A stretch of 64,000 nt of DNA. Source: Aliagarivorans marinus DSM 23064 (GTDB lineage Bacteria > Pseudomonadota > Gammaproteobacteria > Enterobacterales > Celerinatantimonadaceae). The position numbers and the translations under genes are program-made. Each line of letters opens with the position of its first letter. The stretch's first letter is position 1. Positions 30,082-41,114 of the stretch are shown here, one piece after another. The notes beneath the pieces were generated by a model. It searched no databases and was not told the DNA's origin. It saw only the letters and a program-made list of their open reading frames with translations. Where the stretch lies: assembly GCF_000429485.1 (NCBI RefSeq), contig NZ_KE386909.1:135271-199270 (forward strand), written 5' to 3'.

Positions 30082-31320
30082 ATGCAGGAACTACGCATCG
30101 TACTGATCATCGTTGGCATTATTTTGATCATTGCCTTGTTGGCCCATGGATTTTGGAGCAGCCGTAAGCAACGCCCAGAAAAATTGGTCAGTGCCAAATC
30201 GAGTAAGTCGAAAAAGGGCAATGTACCGCGTGATGATCAAGGCTTTGACGAGCTAGGTTTGGGCGAAGCGCGCGTGATTGGCGGCGACCCCATCGATCAG
30301 GCGGTGGAGCACGCGCAAGCCAAAGAGGCCGCCGATTTCCAAAAACAGTTCCAGCAAGCCCAGCTGGCTGAGCAAGCTGCTCAAGCTGAACCAGAGCCCG
30401 CGCGCGTGGAGCCACAAATTAGTGATTCAGTTGCTGCCAGCGGTGCAGAGAAAAGTACCGGCCGCGAAGAGCCGCAATTCCACTTCAGTGCAGTTGACGA
30501 GATTAAATCTGAGCCTGAAACCAAGCCTGCCGTGGCTAAACCTGCTGCCGATCCCGCACAACCTGCCAGCCTAAGCCAGCAGGTTAAACAGCGTATTCAA
30601 CGTGGCGAAACCGCCGCCCCGGTTGCCCAAGCTCCAGCCAAAGAGCCGGCAGTACCGCCAACGCTCGAAAGCAGCCTGTCTGATGACGCGCCGCAAATCG
30701 AAGGGGTGAACAGCGAGCCTGCGGTCGAACCCGCACCAGAAAGTGCGCCGTCTGTGGCCGACACGCCAGCACCGAGCAAGCCCAGCGCCGATATCGAGCC
30801 GCCTTCGTTTATGGAAACCACAAATCCACTGCCCGAGGGTATGGACAGCGCTGAGCCCGAGCCGGTGGTTGAAGAGAAAGACCCGAATCAGCCCGACGAT
30901 GTGTTCGTGCTAAATATCTCAGCGCCACGCGGCAAGCCGTTTAAAGGCGAGGTATTGCTGGAGTGTCTGGCCTCGCAGGGCATGCAGTTTGGCGAGATGG
31001 ATATCTTCCATCGCCACCTCGATCGCAATAGCGACAGCCCGGTGATCTACAGCCTGGCCAACTCGGTGAACCCCGGCACCTTCGATATCGACAATATGGA
31101 TGATTTCGAAACCACCGGCATCACCCTGTTTATGACCGTGCCCTGTGCCGGCATGCCAACCAAGAACTTTTCGCTGATGTTCAATACCGCCAGCAGCCTG
31201 GCGAAGAACCTTGGCGCGGTGCTGCTTGATGATCAACGTAATCCGTTGACCAAGCAGACCGTTAACCATTACGAGCAGCGGGTACGCGAGTACGAACGTA
31301 AGCAACTGGTTACCCACTAG
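30082..31320 (+). CDS. zipA: Cell division protein ZipA
   Basis: ZipA (412 aa) anchors FtsZ to the inner membrane. It has an N-terminal membrane helix (MQELRIVLIIVGIILIIALLA), a short basic segment, then a long Pro/Ala/Glu/Gln-rich flexible linker (about residues 60-275). The globular FtsZ-binding domain closes the protein (DVFVLNISAPRGKPFKGEVLL ... MTVPCAGMPTKNFSLMF). It lies between smc and ligA, a conserved order in related gammaproteobacteria. A hairpin follows at 31341. Confidence 0.96.
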   Translation: MQELRIVLIIVGIILIIALLAHGFWSSRKQRPEKLVSAKSSKSKKGNVPRDDQGFDELGLGEARVIGGDPIDQAVEHAQAKEAADFQKQFQQAQLAEQAAQAEPEPARVEPQISDSVAASGAEKSTGREEPQFHFSAVDEIKSEPETKPAVAKPAADPAQPASLSQQVKQRIQRGETAAPVAQAPAKEPAVPPTLESSLSDDAPQIEGVNSEPAVEPAPESAPSVADTPAPSKPSADIEPPSFMETTNPLPEGMDSAEPEPVVEEKDPNQPDDVFVLNISAPRGKPFKGEVLLECLASQGMQFGEMDIFHRHLDRNSDSPVIYSLANSVNPGTFDIDNMDDFETTGITLFMTVPCAGMPTKNFSLMFNTASSLAKNLGAVLLDDQRNPLTKQTVNHYEQRVREYERKQLVTH

Positions 31321-31326
31321 TTTTAA

Positions 31327-33399
<2,073 letters not shown>

Positions 33400-33415
33400 G
33401 CGTATTTAGCCACCC

Positions 33416-33447
33416 AAGAGCAGCCGCTAGCTAGCGGCTGTTCTTGT
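33416..33447 (+). terminator. Terminator after ligA
   Basis: AAGAGCAGCCGCTAG pairs with CTAGCGGCTGTTCTT with a single mismatch, followed by TGTTGTT. Strong stem, imperfect T-run. Confidence 0.75.
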
Positions 33448-33566
33448 TGTTGCCTGTTCTTAGTTAGCGAGTATCTGGCGTTTGCCAATCTAGCTTGAGG
33501 TAGCCCTTGCTCAGCTTGGTTTGCCTTTAAAAGATCGACTCTGTGTTAAAGAAATGCGGTATTAAC

Positions 33567-33956
33567 ATGTCGAAAAAAATCAACATCATCTTGGGTGATA
33601 TCTGGGTAATCTGCTTGTTTGGCTATTTGCTGATTGGCTTACCCCTTACCCTTATTGCTTACAGCCTAATGGTATTTGGTGAAAGCTATCTTTCAGGATT
33701 AACGCTCTTTGTAACGGTAGTCAGCGTTCATCTGTTGCTGGTCTTTGGGGCTCCCGAGGTCCTTCATCGACTACCCATTGAGTATCGGACCTACTCTAAG
33801 ATCAAATCGTCTGTTGAGCATTTACTGAGTTTGATTGAGTGCCCGTTTTATAAGTCCGAAAAACCAGGCATCCTTATCTTGGCCTACCTAATGTTGGGCT
33901 GGATCCCACTTATTCTCGCTTTTGTTATCTACTCCGTTGCCTACTTGTTTATCTAA
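33567..33956 (+). CDS. Small membrane protein of unknown function
   Basis: About 129 aa with three to four hydrophobic segments (near residues 7-37, 43-66 and 100-128), separated by a charged middle part (EVLHRLPIEYRTYSKIKSS). It is AT-richer and uses rarer codons than its neighbours, which may point to recent acquisition. The start is uncertain: an in-frame GTG at 33543 adds eight residues, and neither start has a strong ribosome site. I do not recognise a family. Confidence 0.55.
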   Translation: MSKKINIILGDIWVICLFGYLLIGLPLTLIAYSLMVFGESYLSGLTLFVTVVSVHLLLVFGAPEVLHRLPIEYRTYSKIKSSVEHLLSLIECPFYKSEKPGILILAYLMLGWIPLILAFVIYSVAYLFI

Positions 33957-34012
33957 GCGTGTTTGAGTGGTTTTGTAGCTGCGAAGTCACAAACAGGACG
34001 GGTCTGCATTAT

Positions 34013-34038
34013 TAAAAAGGCCACTTAAACAAGTGGCC
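34013..34038 (-). terminator. Terminator of the DASS-lyase unit
   Basis: On the minus strand GGCCACTT-GTTT-AAGTGGCC is a perfect 8-base stem followed by TTTTT. It closes the transcript of the exported lyase. Confidence 0.9.
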
Positions 34039-34097
34039 TCGCTGCGCTAACTCTTAGTCAGCAGCACTGTTACTTGAGTAACCGCGCTATCGTTCGA

Positions 34098-35546
34098 TCA
34101 ACCGCGCTTGGCACGCAAACGGCTAACTGCTCGCTCCACGGTTTGCTCAGCCACACCCAGGTAGTTGGCTGGGTTTAGTGCGGCAGCGATCTCTTGCTCG
34201 TTCATCACATCGGTGATCGCAGGCGTTTGGCGCACCACATCATTGAAGTGGGTGCCCGGCGCTGCATCGGCAATGGCATCTTTTACCACGTCGTAGGCTT
34301 GGGCGCGGCCGATCTTCTCAGCCAAGTCATTCATCACCGACTCCGACATCACGTAGTTCTGTGAGGCCTCGAAGTTCTCCAGCATACGGTCTTGGTTGAC
34401 GATCAGTTGGTCGAACAGACGCTGGGCGCGGTGGATGTTTTGGTCGGTCACCATAAACGAGTCAGGGATCACCGACCACTCCAGGATCCACGGTGAGCCT
34501 TGGCGGGTATCGCTGTGGCTAAGCATATCCATAGCCGCGCTGTTGTACATGCTGGCCATACGAGTCAGGCCGCCCATAAACTCGGAAGCGCGTGGGTTGC
34601 GTTTTTGCGGCATGGTAGAGCTAGCACCGCCTTCACCTTCTTGAACCTCAAGGATCTGAGTGCGGCTTAGGTTGTTTACATCGATGGCGATGCGGCCAAA
34701 GGTACCATTCACCAGCGCCAGGGTTTGCACTACCTCAGCGAAGGTATCGCGGCTTGGGTTCCACGGCGCCTCGGGCACCTTAAAGCCAAGCGCTTTGGCT
34801 ACACCGGCTTGCAGCTCTAGGCCTTGCTCATCGTAGGCGGAAAGGGTGCCCACGGTTCCGCCGATTTGCACGGTCAGGCGCGCGGCAACCTCGTCTAAGC
34901 GGTCGATATGGCGGTCCAGTTCACTCATGTAGGTCAGCAGGTACAAACCAAAGGTCGTTGGAATAGCATCTTGGCCATTGGTGCGTGACAGCATCACTGT
35001 GGCCTTGTGTTGCTCAGCCAGATCCGCCAAGTGCAAGGCCAGCTGTTGCAGCTCTTGGCGCACCTGCTTGATGCCTTTGTCGATTTGCATCACGGTGGCG
35101 GTGTCCATGATGTCTTGAGTGGTGCTGCCAAAGTGCAGGTAGGTTGCCACGTTCTCGTCGCCCGCTTTGCGCAACTGACCAAGCAGCGGGTTAATACCTC
35201 GACCTACCCGGTTGGTGTTTTGGCGCATTACATCAAAGTCGATCTCCACCTCGTCGGCAGCTTGCTTGATGGAGCGATAGGCCGCCTGAGGGATCATCCC
35301 CATCTCAGCTTGGGCCTTGGCCAGCGCCACTTCGACCTCTATCCAATGTTGCACTAAGGCTTGGTCGCTGAAGATATCGCGCATCACCTGCGTGCCGAAC
35401 AGGTCGCGGTAGACCCGCGAGTCGAATACGCTAACGGCGGCGTGCTCAGTGTGGGCATCCGCCAAAGCGGGAGCGCTGCTGATTAAGGTGGCGGGTAGGC
35501 TGCTTAGTGCCAGCGCACTGGCAATCACAAGCTTGTTAAGTTTCAT
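34098..35546 (-). CDS. Exported lyase of the fumarase/adenylosuccinate lyase superfamily
   Basis: This 482-aa protein begins with a clear Sec signal peptide (hydrophobic core then SSAPALA|DAHTE, residues 1-29). A full superfamily lyase follows: HFGSTTQDIMDTA (138-150) and the signature loop GGASSTMPQKRNPR (307-319), nearest in look to 3-carboxymuconate cycloisomerase and PurB. These enzymes split or form C-N or C-O bonds, often releasing fumarate. Two oddities stand out: relatives are cytoplasmic, and the usual RTH catalytic motif reads RTN (Asn190). It lies downstream of a dicarboxylate-type transporter on the same strand. Substrate unknown. Confidence 0.85.
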   Translation of the reverse strand: MKLNKLVIASALALSSLPATLISSAPALADAHTEHAAVSVFDSRVYRDLFGTQVMRDIFSDQALVQHWIEVEVALAKAQAEMGMIPQAAYRSIKQAADEVEIDFDVMRQNTNRVGRGINPLLGQLRKAGDENVATYLHFGSTTQDIMDTATVMQIDKGIKQVRQELQQLALHLADLAEQHKATVMLSRTNGQDAIPTTFGLYLLTYMSELDRHIDRLDEVAARLTVQIGGTVGTLSAYDEQGLELQAGVAKALGFKVPEAPWNPSRDTFAEVVQTLALVNGTFGRIAIDVNNLSRTQILEVQEGEGGASSTMPQKRNPRASEFMGGLTRMASMYNSAAMDMLSHSDTRQGSPWILEWSVIPDSFMVTDQNIHRAQRLFDQLIVNQDRMLENFEASQNYVMSESVMNDLAEKIGRAQAYDVVKDAIADAAPGTHFNDVVRQTPAITDVMNEQEIAAALNPANYLGVAEQTVERAVSRLRAKRG

Positions 35547-35669
35547 GGTTTATCTCTTGTTGTTAGCGGTTGCCCGAGGGCAACCCGTAAAGGAGGCGAG
35601 CAGCAGCTAAGGGCACGCTACTGCTCGCAAGATAGCTATAAGTCGCGAAAAGCGATAAGCGGCAAAGCG

Positions 35670-37151
35670 TTATAAGCCCAGAGCGCGCCACCACAGCAGG
35701 CCGCTGCTCATAAAGATCGCCATCGCCGCGATTGCGATAACCAGTCCGAGCTTCATCCACTCGCTGTCACTGTGATAGCCATAGCCCATCAGCAAAGGGT
35801 TACGCGCATGGCTATAGGTGGTGAGGTTGCAGCCAAGGTTGGTTACCCCCGCCACGCACAGGGTGGCCAGTAGTGGGTCGACGTGTAGGCCGATGAGTGC
35901 GCCCAATAGAACGGGGGCCAGCGCGACGACTTTGGCGGTAGCAGAGGCAAAGAAGTAGGCGGTAAACAGATAGAAGCACATCATTGCCAGCAGCAAGAGC
36001 ATTGGTGAGGAGGCGCCTAGCAGAGCAGACAAAGCTTCTGATACGCCATCTCCGACCCAGCTGGTAAAGCCCAGATTGCGCAGATGCTCAGCCATGCCCA
36101 TCAGTACCGAAAACCACACCAAGGTATCCCAAGCACCTTTCTCTGATTTGACGTCATCCCAGCTAAGCACGCCCAACAGCAGCAAGGCAGATAGGCCGAT
36201 GAAGGCTGCGCCGGTGGCATGAATACCGAGTGCATTGCCGCCGACCCACATGACGATAAGCGCAATAAACACGCCGATGAGTACCCATTCATCGCGGGTG
36301 GTAGCCCCCATCTTGGCCAGTTCACGCTTGGCGAATGCAGGGGCCTCCGGCGTTTGCTGGGTTTGTGGGCGGATAACCCGATACAACACCAGCGGCAGTG
36401 ACATCAGCAAGGCCAGTGCGGGTACCAGTAAATAGCCCAGCCACTGAGTAAAGCTCAGGCTGATGCCGGCAACTGTAGTGGCAATGCCCACCAGTGCCAA
36501 GTTGCCGGCAAAGCCGGTCTGGAATGCCACCGCGGAGGCATCGTTCATGGCGCTGGAGCTAGACATTAAGAATTGCCCAAGCTTGCGGTCTTTCGGGTTA
36601 ATAGTCTGGGCTAACGAGTGAGAGATCGGTGAGATAATCGCTGCACGTGCGGTGTTACTCGGGGTAGCGGGGGCAATCAGAAAATCTGCCAAACCCAAGC
36701 AGTAGGCCACCCGCAGACTCGACTGACCGAAGCGGCTGAGCAGCAGCAGCGCAATACGCCGACCCAGTCCGGTTTTGCTAAACGCGCGGGCAATCATAAA
36801 GGCGATCACAATCAGCCAGATCAGCGCGTTATTGAAGTTGGTCAGCGCATTGTTTACCGCCAGTGCGGCACTGGCCTCCCCGGCAGGGCGGAGAATGCAA
36901 TATGCAGCCATAGCGATAATCGCAATCGCGCCAGTGCTCATCACATTGGCCACAATGGCGGCAATCGTGGCAATAAACACGATCGCTGTATGAAAGGCGG
37001 CTTGGCTCAGCGCGCCCGGAGCAGGTAGCTGCCATGCGATAGCGGCGACCAATAATATGATGACCAGAGGTAGCGGCCGTGCTGCCAGTTGGCGGCTCGG
37101 AGCGAAGCCCGTGTCGGCTGCGGGCGAGGATAGTGTGGCGGAATCTGACAT
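35670..37151 (-). CDS. DASS/SLC13-family anion transporter (CitT/dicarboxylate type)
   Basis: This 493-aa membrane protein has about twelve helices and belongs to the divalent anion:sodium symporter family. Family marks are the first substrate motif APATPSNTARAAIISPI, the SSAMNDASAVAF stretch, and the second site NLTTYSHARNPLLMGYGY. Such proteins carry di- or tricarboxylates (succinate, malate, 2-oxoglutarate, citrate) by Na+ symport or antiport. It is 123 bases upstream of the exported lyase, same strand, and divergent from a LysR regulator. I infer that it imports the lyase product or exchanges product for substrate. Confidence 0.85.
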   Translation of the reverse strand: MSDSATLSSPAADTGFAPSRQLAARPLPLVIILLVAAIAWQLPAPGALSQAAFHTAIVFIATIAAIVANVMSTGAIAIIAMAAYCILRPAGEASAALAVNNALTNFNNALIWLIVIAFMIARAFSKTGLGRRIALLLLSRFGQSSLRVAYCLGLADFLIAPATPSNTARAAIISPISHSLAQTINPKDRKLGQFLMSSSSAMNDASAVAFQTGFAGNLALVGIATTVAGISLSFTQWLGYLLVPALALLMSLPLVLYRVIRPQTQQTPEAPAFAKRELAKMGATTRDEWVLIGVFIALIVMWVGGNALGIHATGAAFIGLSALLLLGVLSWDDVKSEKGAWDTLVWFSVLMGMAEHLRNLGFTSWVGDGVSEALSALLGASSPMLLLLAMMCFYLFTAYFFASATAKVVALAPVLLGALIGLHVDPLLATLCVAGVTNLGCNLTTYSHARNPLLMGYGYHSDSEWMKLGLVIAIAAMAIFMSSGLLWWRALGL

Positions 37152-37158
37152 GAAAGTA

Positions 37159-37189
37159 ATTAACGTATTAAGGATGTACGTACGTTAAT
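37159..37189. repeat. Inverted repeat in the leader of the DASS transporter gene
   Basis: ATTAACGTA (37159-37167) and TACGTTAAT (37181-37189) form perfect 9-base arms, and the region between ends in TACG. It lies 8 bases upstream of the transporter start and covers where a ribosome site would be; no clear Shine-Dalgarno is visible there. It could be an operator or an RNA hairpin controlling translation. Confidence 0.5.
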
Positions 37190-37231
37190 CCCGAGGGTAA
37201 CTTTGAACAATCGCATAGATCGCAGTAGTAT

Positions 37232-37246
37232 TTGCAATAAATGCAA
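37232..37246. promoter_or_regulatory. LysR-type box in the divergent region
   Basis: TTGCA-N5-TGCAA is a perfect interrupted palindrome that fits the T-N11-A pattern of LysR-family binding sites. It lies between the transporter gene and the divergent LysR gene, 46 bases before the latter. Confidence 0.55.
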
Positions 37247-37291
37247 GTAATCAGCCGTTGCGCATTTAAGCGCGCTGTTTAGCGAGTGCCC

Positions 37292-38224
37292 ATGTCCCTT
37301 AATCCCAGTCTGAAATCATTACAAATTTTCACTTCTATCATGGACTTAGGTTCGCTCTCCAGAGCGGCAGACAACCATCATCTGAGTGAGTCTGCGGCGA
37401 GTCGGCAGTTGGCATCGCTAGAGGGGCAGTTGGGATTTGCCTTGTTCTTTCGTGACAAGCGTCAGCTTATCCCCACCCAGCAGGGCAAGCAGTTCTACCG
37501 CGAAGCTCAGCGGCTGCTCTACGCCTTGCAGGAACTTCCTGATATTGTTGAAGATATTAAGCAAAGCCAATATCAGCAGCTACGCTTGGTCAGTGTTCCG
37601 CGTTTGGTCAGGCAGATCGTCTCGCCGGCTTTGGCGTGTTTATCACAGCGCTCGCCGGAACTGAAAATCCACTTCGATGTGCAGCCAATGCGCTACATCC
37701 AACGTTGGTTGGCGGGCTTTCAGTTTCATATCGGCCTTGGGCGTTTACCCGCTCAGCACTCTGACATCGTGACCGAGCGCTTTGCCAGTTTGCCTGCGGT
37801 GGTTATCCTGCCAAAAGGCCACCGCTTGGCCAAACGCAGTGAACTAAGCCTAGACACCTTGCAAGACGAAGCGCTGATAAGCTGCTTTACCCAGCAAACC
37901 TTGCTAGGGCGCAATCTGGTTAGCATCTTCAACCTGGCTGGATTGCAGCCCAAGCCCACCATCGAAACGGCCAGCTCGCAACAGGCCTGTAGCATCGTCG
38001 CTAGCGGCTTCGGCTATACCATTTCCGATCCACTCAGCGGCCACGACATTGGCGATGATGTGGTGATGGTGCCACTGACCAGCGACTTCGTGTTTGATTT
38101 TGCCTTCTTCTTACCGCAAAGCAGCCAATCTCCACCGATGGTGCGCGAGTTTGCCGATGAGGTTCGTGGAGTGTCTGAGGATTACCTTAAGCGACTTAAC
38201 GCAGAAGGCTTAACTGTTCGTTGA
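37292..38224 (+). CDS. LysR-family transcriptional regulator
   Basis: This regulator (about 310 aa) has an N-terminal winged helix-turn-helix (SLKSLQIFTSIMDLGSLSRAADNHHLSESAASRQLASLE) and an effector domain with PRLVRQIVSPALACL and HIGLGRLP. It is divergent from the DASS transporter, and a LysR-type palindrome lies between them. It probably controls the transporter-lyase unit, with a carboxylate as inducer. The start is either the ATG at 37292 or the in-frame GTG at 37286; AGCGAG upstream favours the ATG. Confidence 0.9.
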   Translation: MSLNPSLKSLQIFTSIMDLGSLSRAADNHHLSESAASRQLASLEGQLGFALFFRDKRQLIPTQQGKQFYREAQRLLYALQELPDIVEDIKQSQYQQLRLVSVPRLVRQIVSPALACLSQRSPELKIHFDVQPMRYIQRWLAGFQFHIGLGRLPAQHSDIVTERFASLPAVVILPKGHRLAKRSELSLDTLQDEALISCFTQQTLLGRNLVSIFNLAGLQPKPTIETASSQQACSIVASGFGYTISDPLSGHDIGDDVVMVPLTSDFVFDFAFFLPQSSQSPPMVREFADEVRGVSEDYLKRLNAEGLTVR

Positions 38225-38413
38225 GCAATCGACAGGTCCCTATCTCCTGAGGTTAAATCTGAGAGGCATATTCGCCTCACTGGATTCCATCTGTAGCGTG
38301 AAGTCGCTAGTATTAGCCTTAATAATCAAATTGTTATTTAGAGGTGGAGGGCAGCTCACTGTGCGAGACAAATGGCTCGTTAGTTGCCGAGCGCGTCACC
38401 CGCTTCGATAGAA

Positions 38414-41065
38414 ATGGAAGTTCAGGAGTTGTCTTTGGATACCGAGCAGTACCCCATCGCAAGCTTTAAGATTAGTATTCCCCATGTTCACGGCAAATTG
38501 CTGCCGCGCCCGCAGTTACCCGATCCCTTTTCCCTTCCTATACCGGTTTGGGCCTTGGTTGCTCCCGCGGGCTTTGGGAAGACCTCATTGGCTTTGAGTT
38601 GGACCCAGCAAAACGATCGGCAGGCGGTTTGGTATAGCTTGGATGAGACCGACAACGATCCCGGGCGTTTTTTCTCGCACTTGTTCGCCGCCTTGCAGGC
38701 GCAGGGAGTTGAGCAGCTCTCGCTTGCTCCTTCTTTGCTCCATACACCGCAGTTGTTTCTGTCACATATCTTGGCCCAGTTAAAGCTCAGCTGCAGGCCA
38801 TTATTGATTGTACTGGATGATTTTCATGTTATTGAAGAAGAGGGGATCCATAGCCTGCTTCAGCAATTAATGTCCCATTTGCCAGTGCATGTGCGTTTAG
38901 TACTTACCTCTCGAAGCTTACCGCCTTTGGGCATTGCCAAACTGAAAGCCAAGGGTTTGGCAATGACTTTGGGGGCGCAGATGTTGCGCTTTAGCCGCGA
39001 AGAAACTGCTGACTGGTTTCGCTGTTGCCTTGGGAGCCCGCAATCGGAAGGCAATACTGAGCAGCTTTGGGAAAAAAGTCCGGGCTGGCCGGGGGGGCTG
39101 CGTTTACTGAGTATGAGCACCCATGCAGTGGGGATGATGACCATTAGTGACTTACAGAGCCATGATCAAACCTTGCTCCAGCACTATCTGACGGATGAAG
39201 TCTATTCCCACCTATCGTCGCAGCTACAAGAATTTTTGCAGCTGACCTGCGTACTCGAGTGGTTTGATATTGAGTTAGCTCAGAGCTTGAGCGAAAGCGC
39301 TCAGGCATCCGAGATGATCGTTTATCTGGAAGCGAACGGCTTGCTGATTCGACAGAGCTCGCAACCGCTGTGTTATCGCTACCTAAGCCTGTTTAGAGAG
39401 TTTTTGCTGACTCGTTTGAGTGCTTGTCCCAGGCGTTATCAACAGGCTCATCAACGTGCTTGTGAGTTGTTGGCCGTTAGGGCTCGTACTAGTGAAGCTC
39501 TGCATTTAGCGATGCAAATGCGCTCGCGGGAAAGCGTAATCGCTTGCTTGCTCAAGCATGGCGACGCCATGATCTTACAAGGTCAATCCCGAAACGTTCA
39601 GCAAGGGCTCAGTCGGCTTCGATTTGACGAGTTGAGCGCTCATCCTCAGCTCCTGCTCATGCAGATCCGCTGTGCGCTGTATCGCTATGACATGGAGTCA
39701 TTGAGTGATTGGCTTCCCGAGGTTGAGCCCTTTTTAGAGCAGCACGCTCAAAGTGAGCTCGCCCAAGACCCAAACATGCAAGCAGAGCTGGCGATTGCCA
39801 GGGCGCACATTGCGATTAAACGGGAGCACTGGCAGCTCGCCGACCGCTACCTGCGCGATCTAAGCTGCGACAATCAGCGCATTCAAATGCAAATTTACTC
39901 GCTACGCGGCGAGTATACCTTAGCGATGGGTCAACCCGAACAGGCGCTAGTGCTGCTTAATGACGCCTTGAGACTGGCCAATGAGCAGCAAGCGTATGTA
40001 CTGGTACTATGGCTGTTGGGCTTGATGGCAGAAGCCGAAATGCACACGCTCAAACTGGCGTCCGCAAAAGCGCGCCTGACGATGGCGAAGTCCTTGGCCA
40101 AGAGTCATCACTTAGAGGGGCTGCGTATCATGGAGTTTGTCTATCGCTGCCACTTTAAGCTGGCATTGCTTAGTGATGATGTGGCGGCGGCACAACGCGA
40201 TCTGCAGGCAACCGAGGCGTTAATCGGCGGGCTTAACGGAAAGTGGCAACTGCCACTGCTGATGGAGCAGCTACATCTCGCCCTTCGACATCGACAATGG
40301 CTTGACGTACAGCAACTAGGCGTGCGTTTGGATAGCTTGTTAAGTGGTCTGGCAGTGCACCGAGAGTGGACAATTAACGCGGAGACTCTATTACTGAGTG
40401 TATGGTTTCAGCAGCGTGATGATGCACGAATTCGTCGCTGGCTCCTCGATCACGCCAACAGCGAGAGTATTGGCAACCATTATTTGTTGCAGCACGGTAT
40501 CAACAAACTGCGAGCGCTACTCATCCTTAACAAGCCCAGAACAGCGCTGCGCTTGAGTGAGACCTTGCTGGAGAGCGCGGAGCCCCAGCAGCGCTTGGCC
40601 AGTTTGAGTATCGCGCTGTTTCGCTGCTTGGCGAACCAACGACTGCAGCGTTCACAAACACAGCTGCAAATGCATAGAGCTTTGCAGCTTGTTGGCGATA
40701 CGCAGGCATGGGGACTGTTGTTAGAGCCTGACGGAAGCTTTATTGAAACACTGCGCGAGCTAGATATAGGCGACTCACCCGTTGCAAACCAGATCCTCCA
40801 AAGAAGCCAAACGAACCGCGATGTTTCAGCCAAACGACCTAGCTTGCTTGTGCACTGTCCGCCAGCCGCCACGCAGCTCGGGGTTTCGCATCGGGAGTGG
40901 AAGGTGCTTACGCATATTGCCAATGGTAAAACCAACGAGCAGATTGCTGAGAGCCTGTTTATTGCTCACAGCACGGTTAAGAGCCATATACGACGGATTT
41001 ACCGCAAGCTAGAAGTATCTGAACGTCAGCAGGCTATTCAGGCAGCCCTGCGGTTACAGCTTTAG
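38414..41065 (+). CDS. MalT-like LAL-family regulator (AAA/STAND ATPase + LuxR HTH)
   Basis: This protein of about 883 aa has the MalT layout. A STAND-type ATPase domain comes first (Walker A APAGFGKTSLALSW; Walker B LLIVLDDFHVI). A long helical, TPR-like middle follows, then a C-terminal LuxR helix-turn-helix (HREWKVLTHIANGKTNEQIAESLFIAHSTVKSHIRRIYRKL). Such proteins act as ATP-dependent activators when bound to an inducer. No maltose genes are nearby; neighbours are a LysR gene upstream and a convergent MATE transporter. The start is uncertain (ATG 38414 or in-frame TTG 38384; neither has a good ribosome site). Inducer unknown. Confidence 0.85.
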   Translation: MEVQELSLDTEQYPIASFKISIPHVHGKLLPRPQLPDPFSLPIPVWALVAPAGFGKTSLALSWTQQNDRQAVWYSLDETDNDPGRFFSHLFAALQAQGVEQLSLAPSLLHTPQLFLSHILAQLKLSCRPLLIVLDDFHVIEEEGIHSLLQQLMSHLPVHVRLVLTSRSLPPLGIAKLKAKGLAMTLGAQMLRFSREETADWFRCCLGSPQSEGNTEQLWEKSPGWPGGLRLLSMSTHAVGMMTISDLQSHDQTLLQHYLTDEVYSHLSSQLQEFLQLTCVLEWFDIELAQSLSESAQASEMIVYLEANGLLIRQSSQPLCYRYLSLFREFLLTRLSACPRRYQQAHQRACELLAVRARTSEALHLAMQMRSRESVIACLLKHGDAMILQGQSRNVQQGLSRLRFDELSAHPQLLLMQIRCALYRYDMESLSDWLPEVEPFLEQHAQSELAQDPNMQAELAIARAHIAIKREHWQLADRYLRDLSCDNQRIQMQIYSLRGEYTLAMGQPEQALVLLNDALRLANEQQAYVLVLWLLGLMAEAEMHTLKLASAKARLTMAKSLAKSHHLEGLRIMEFVYRCHFKLALLSDDVAAAQRDLQATEALIGGLNGKWQLPLLMEQLHLALRHRQWLDVQQLGVRLDSLLSGLAVHREWTINAETLLLSVWFQQRDDARIRRWLLDHANSESIGNHYLLQHGINKLRALLILNKPRTALRLSETLLESAEPQQRLASLSIALFRCLANQRLQRSQTQLQMHRALQLVGDTQAWGLLLEPDGSFIETLRELDIGDSPVANQILQRSQTNRDVSAKRPSLLVHCPPAATQLGVSHREWKVLTHIANGKTNEQIAESLFIAHSTVKSHIRRIYRKLEVSERQQAIQAALRLQL

Positions 41066-41114
41066 CGATGTCCTTCCACCGTATCTCAGGCTGATATGTG
41101 AGTACAGCTGCGCA

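Noticed and set aside
38261-38280. GAGGC-ATATTC-GCCTC hairpin after the LysR gene as a terminator
   Set aside because: Only a five-base stem with no T-run; too weak to call.
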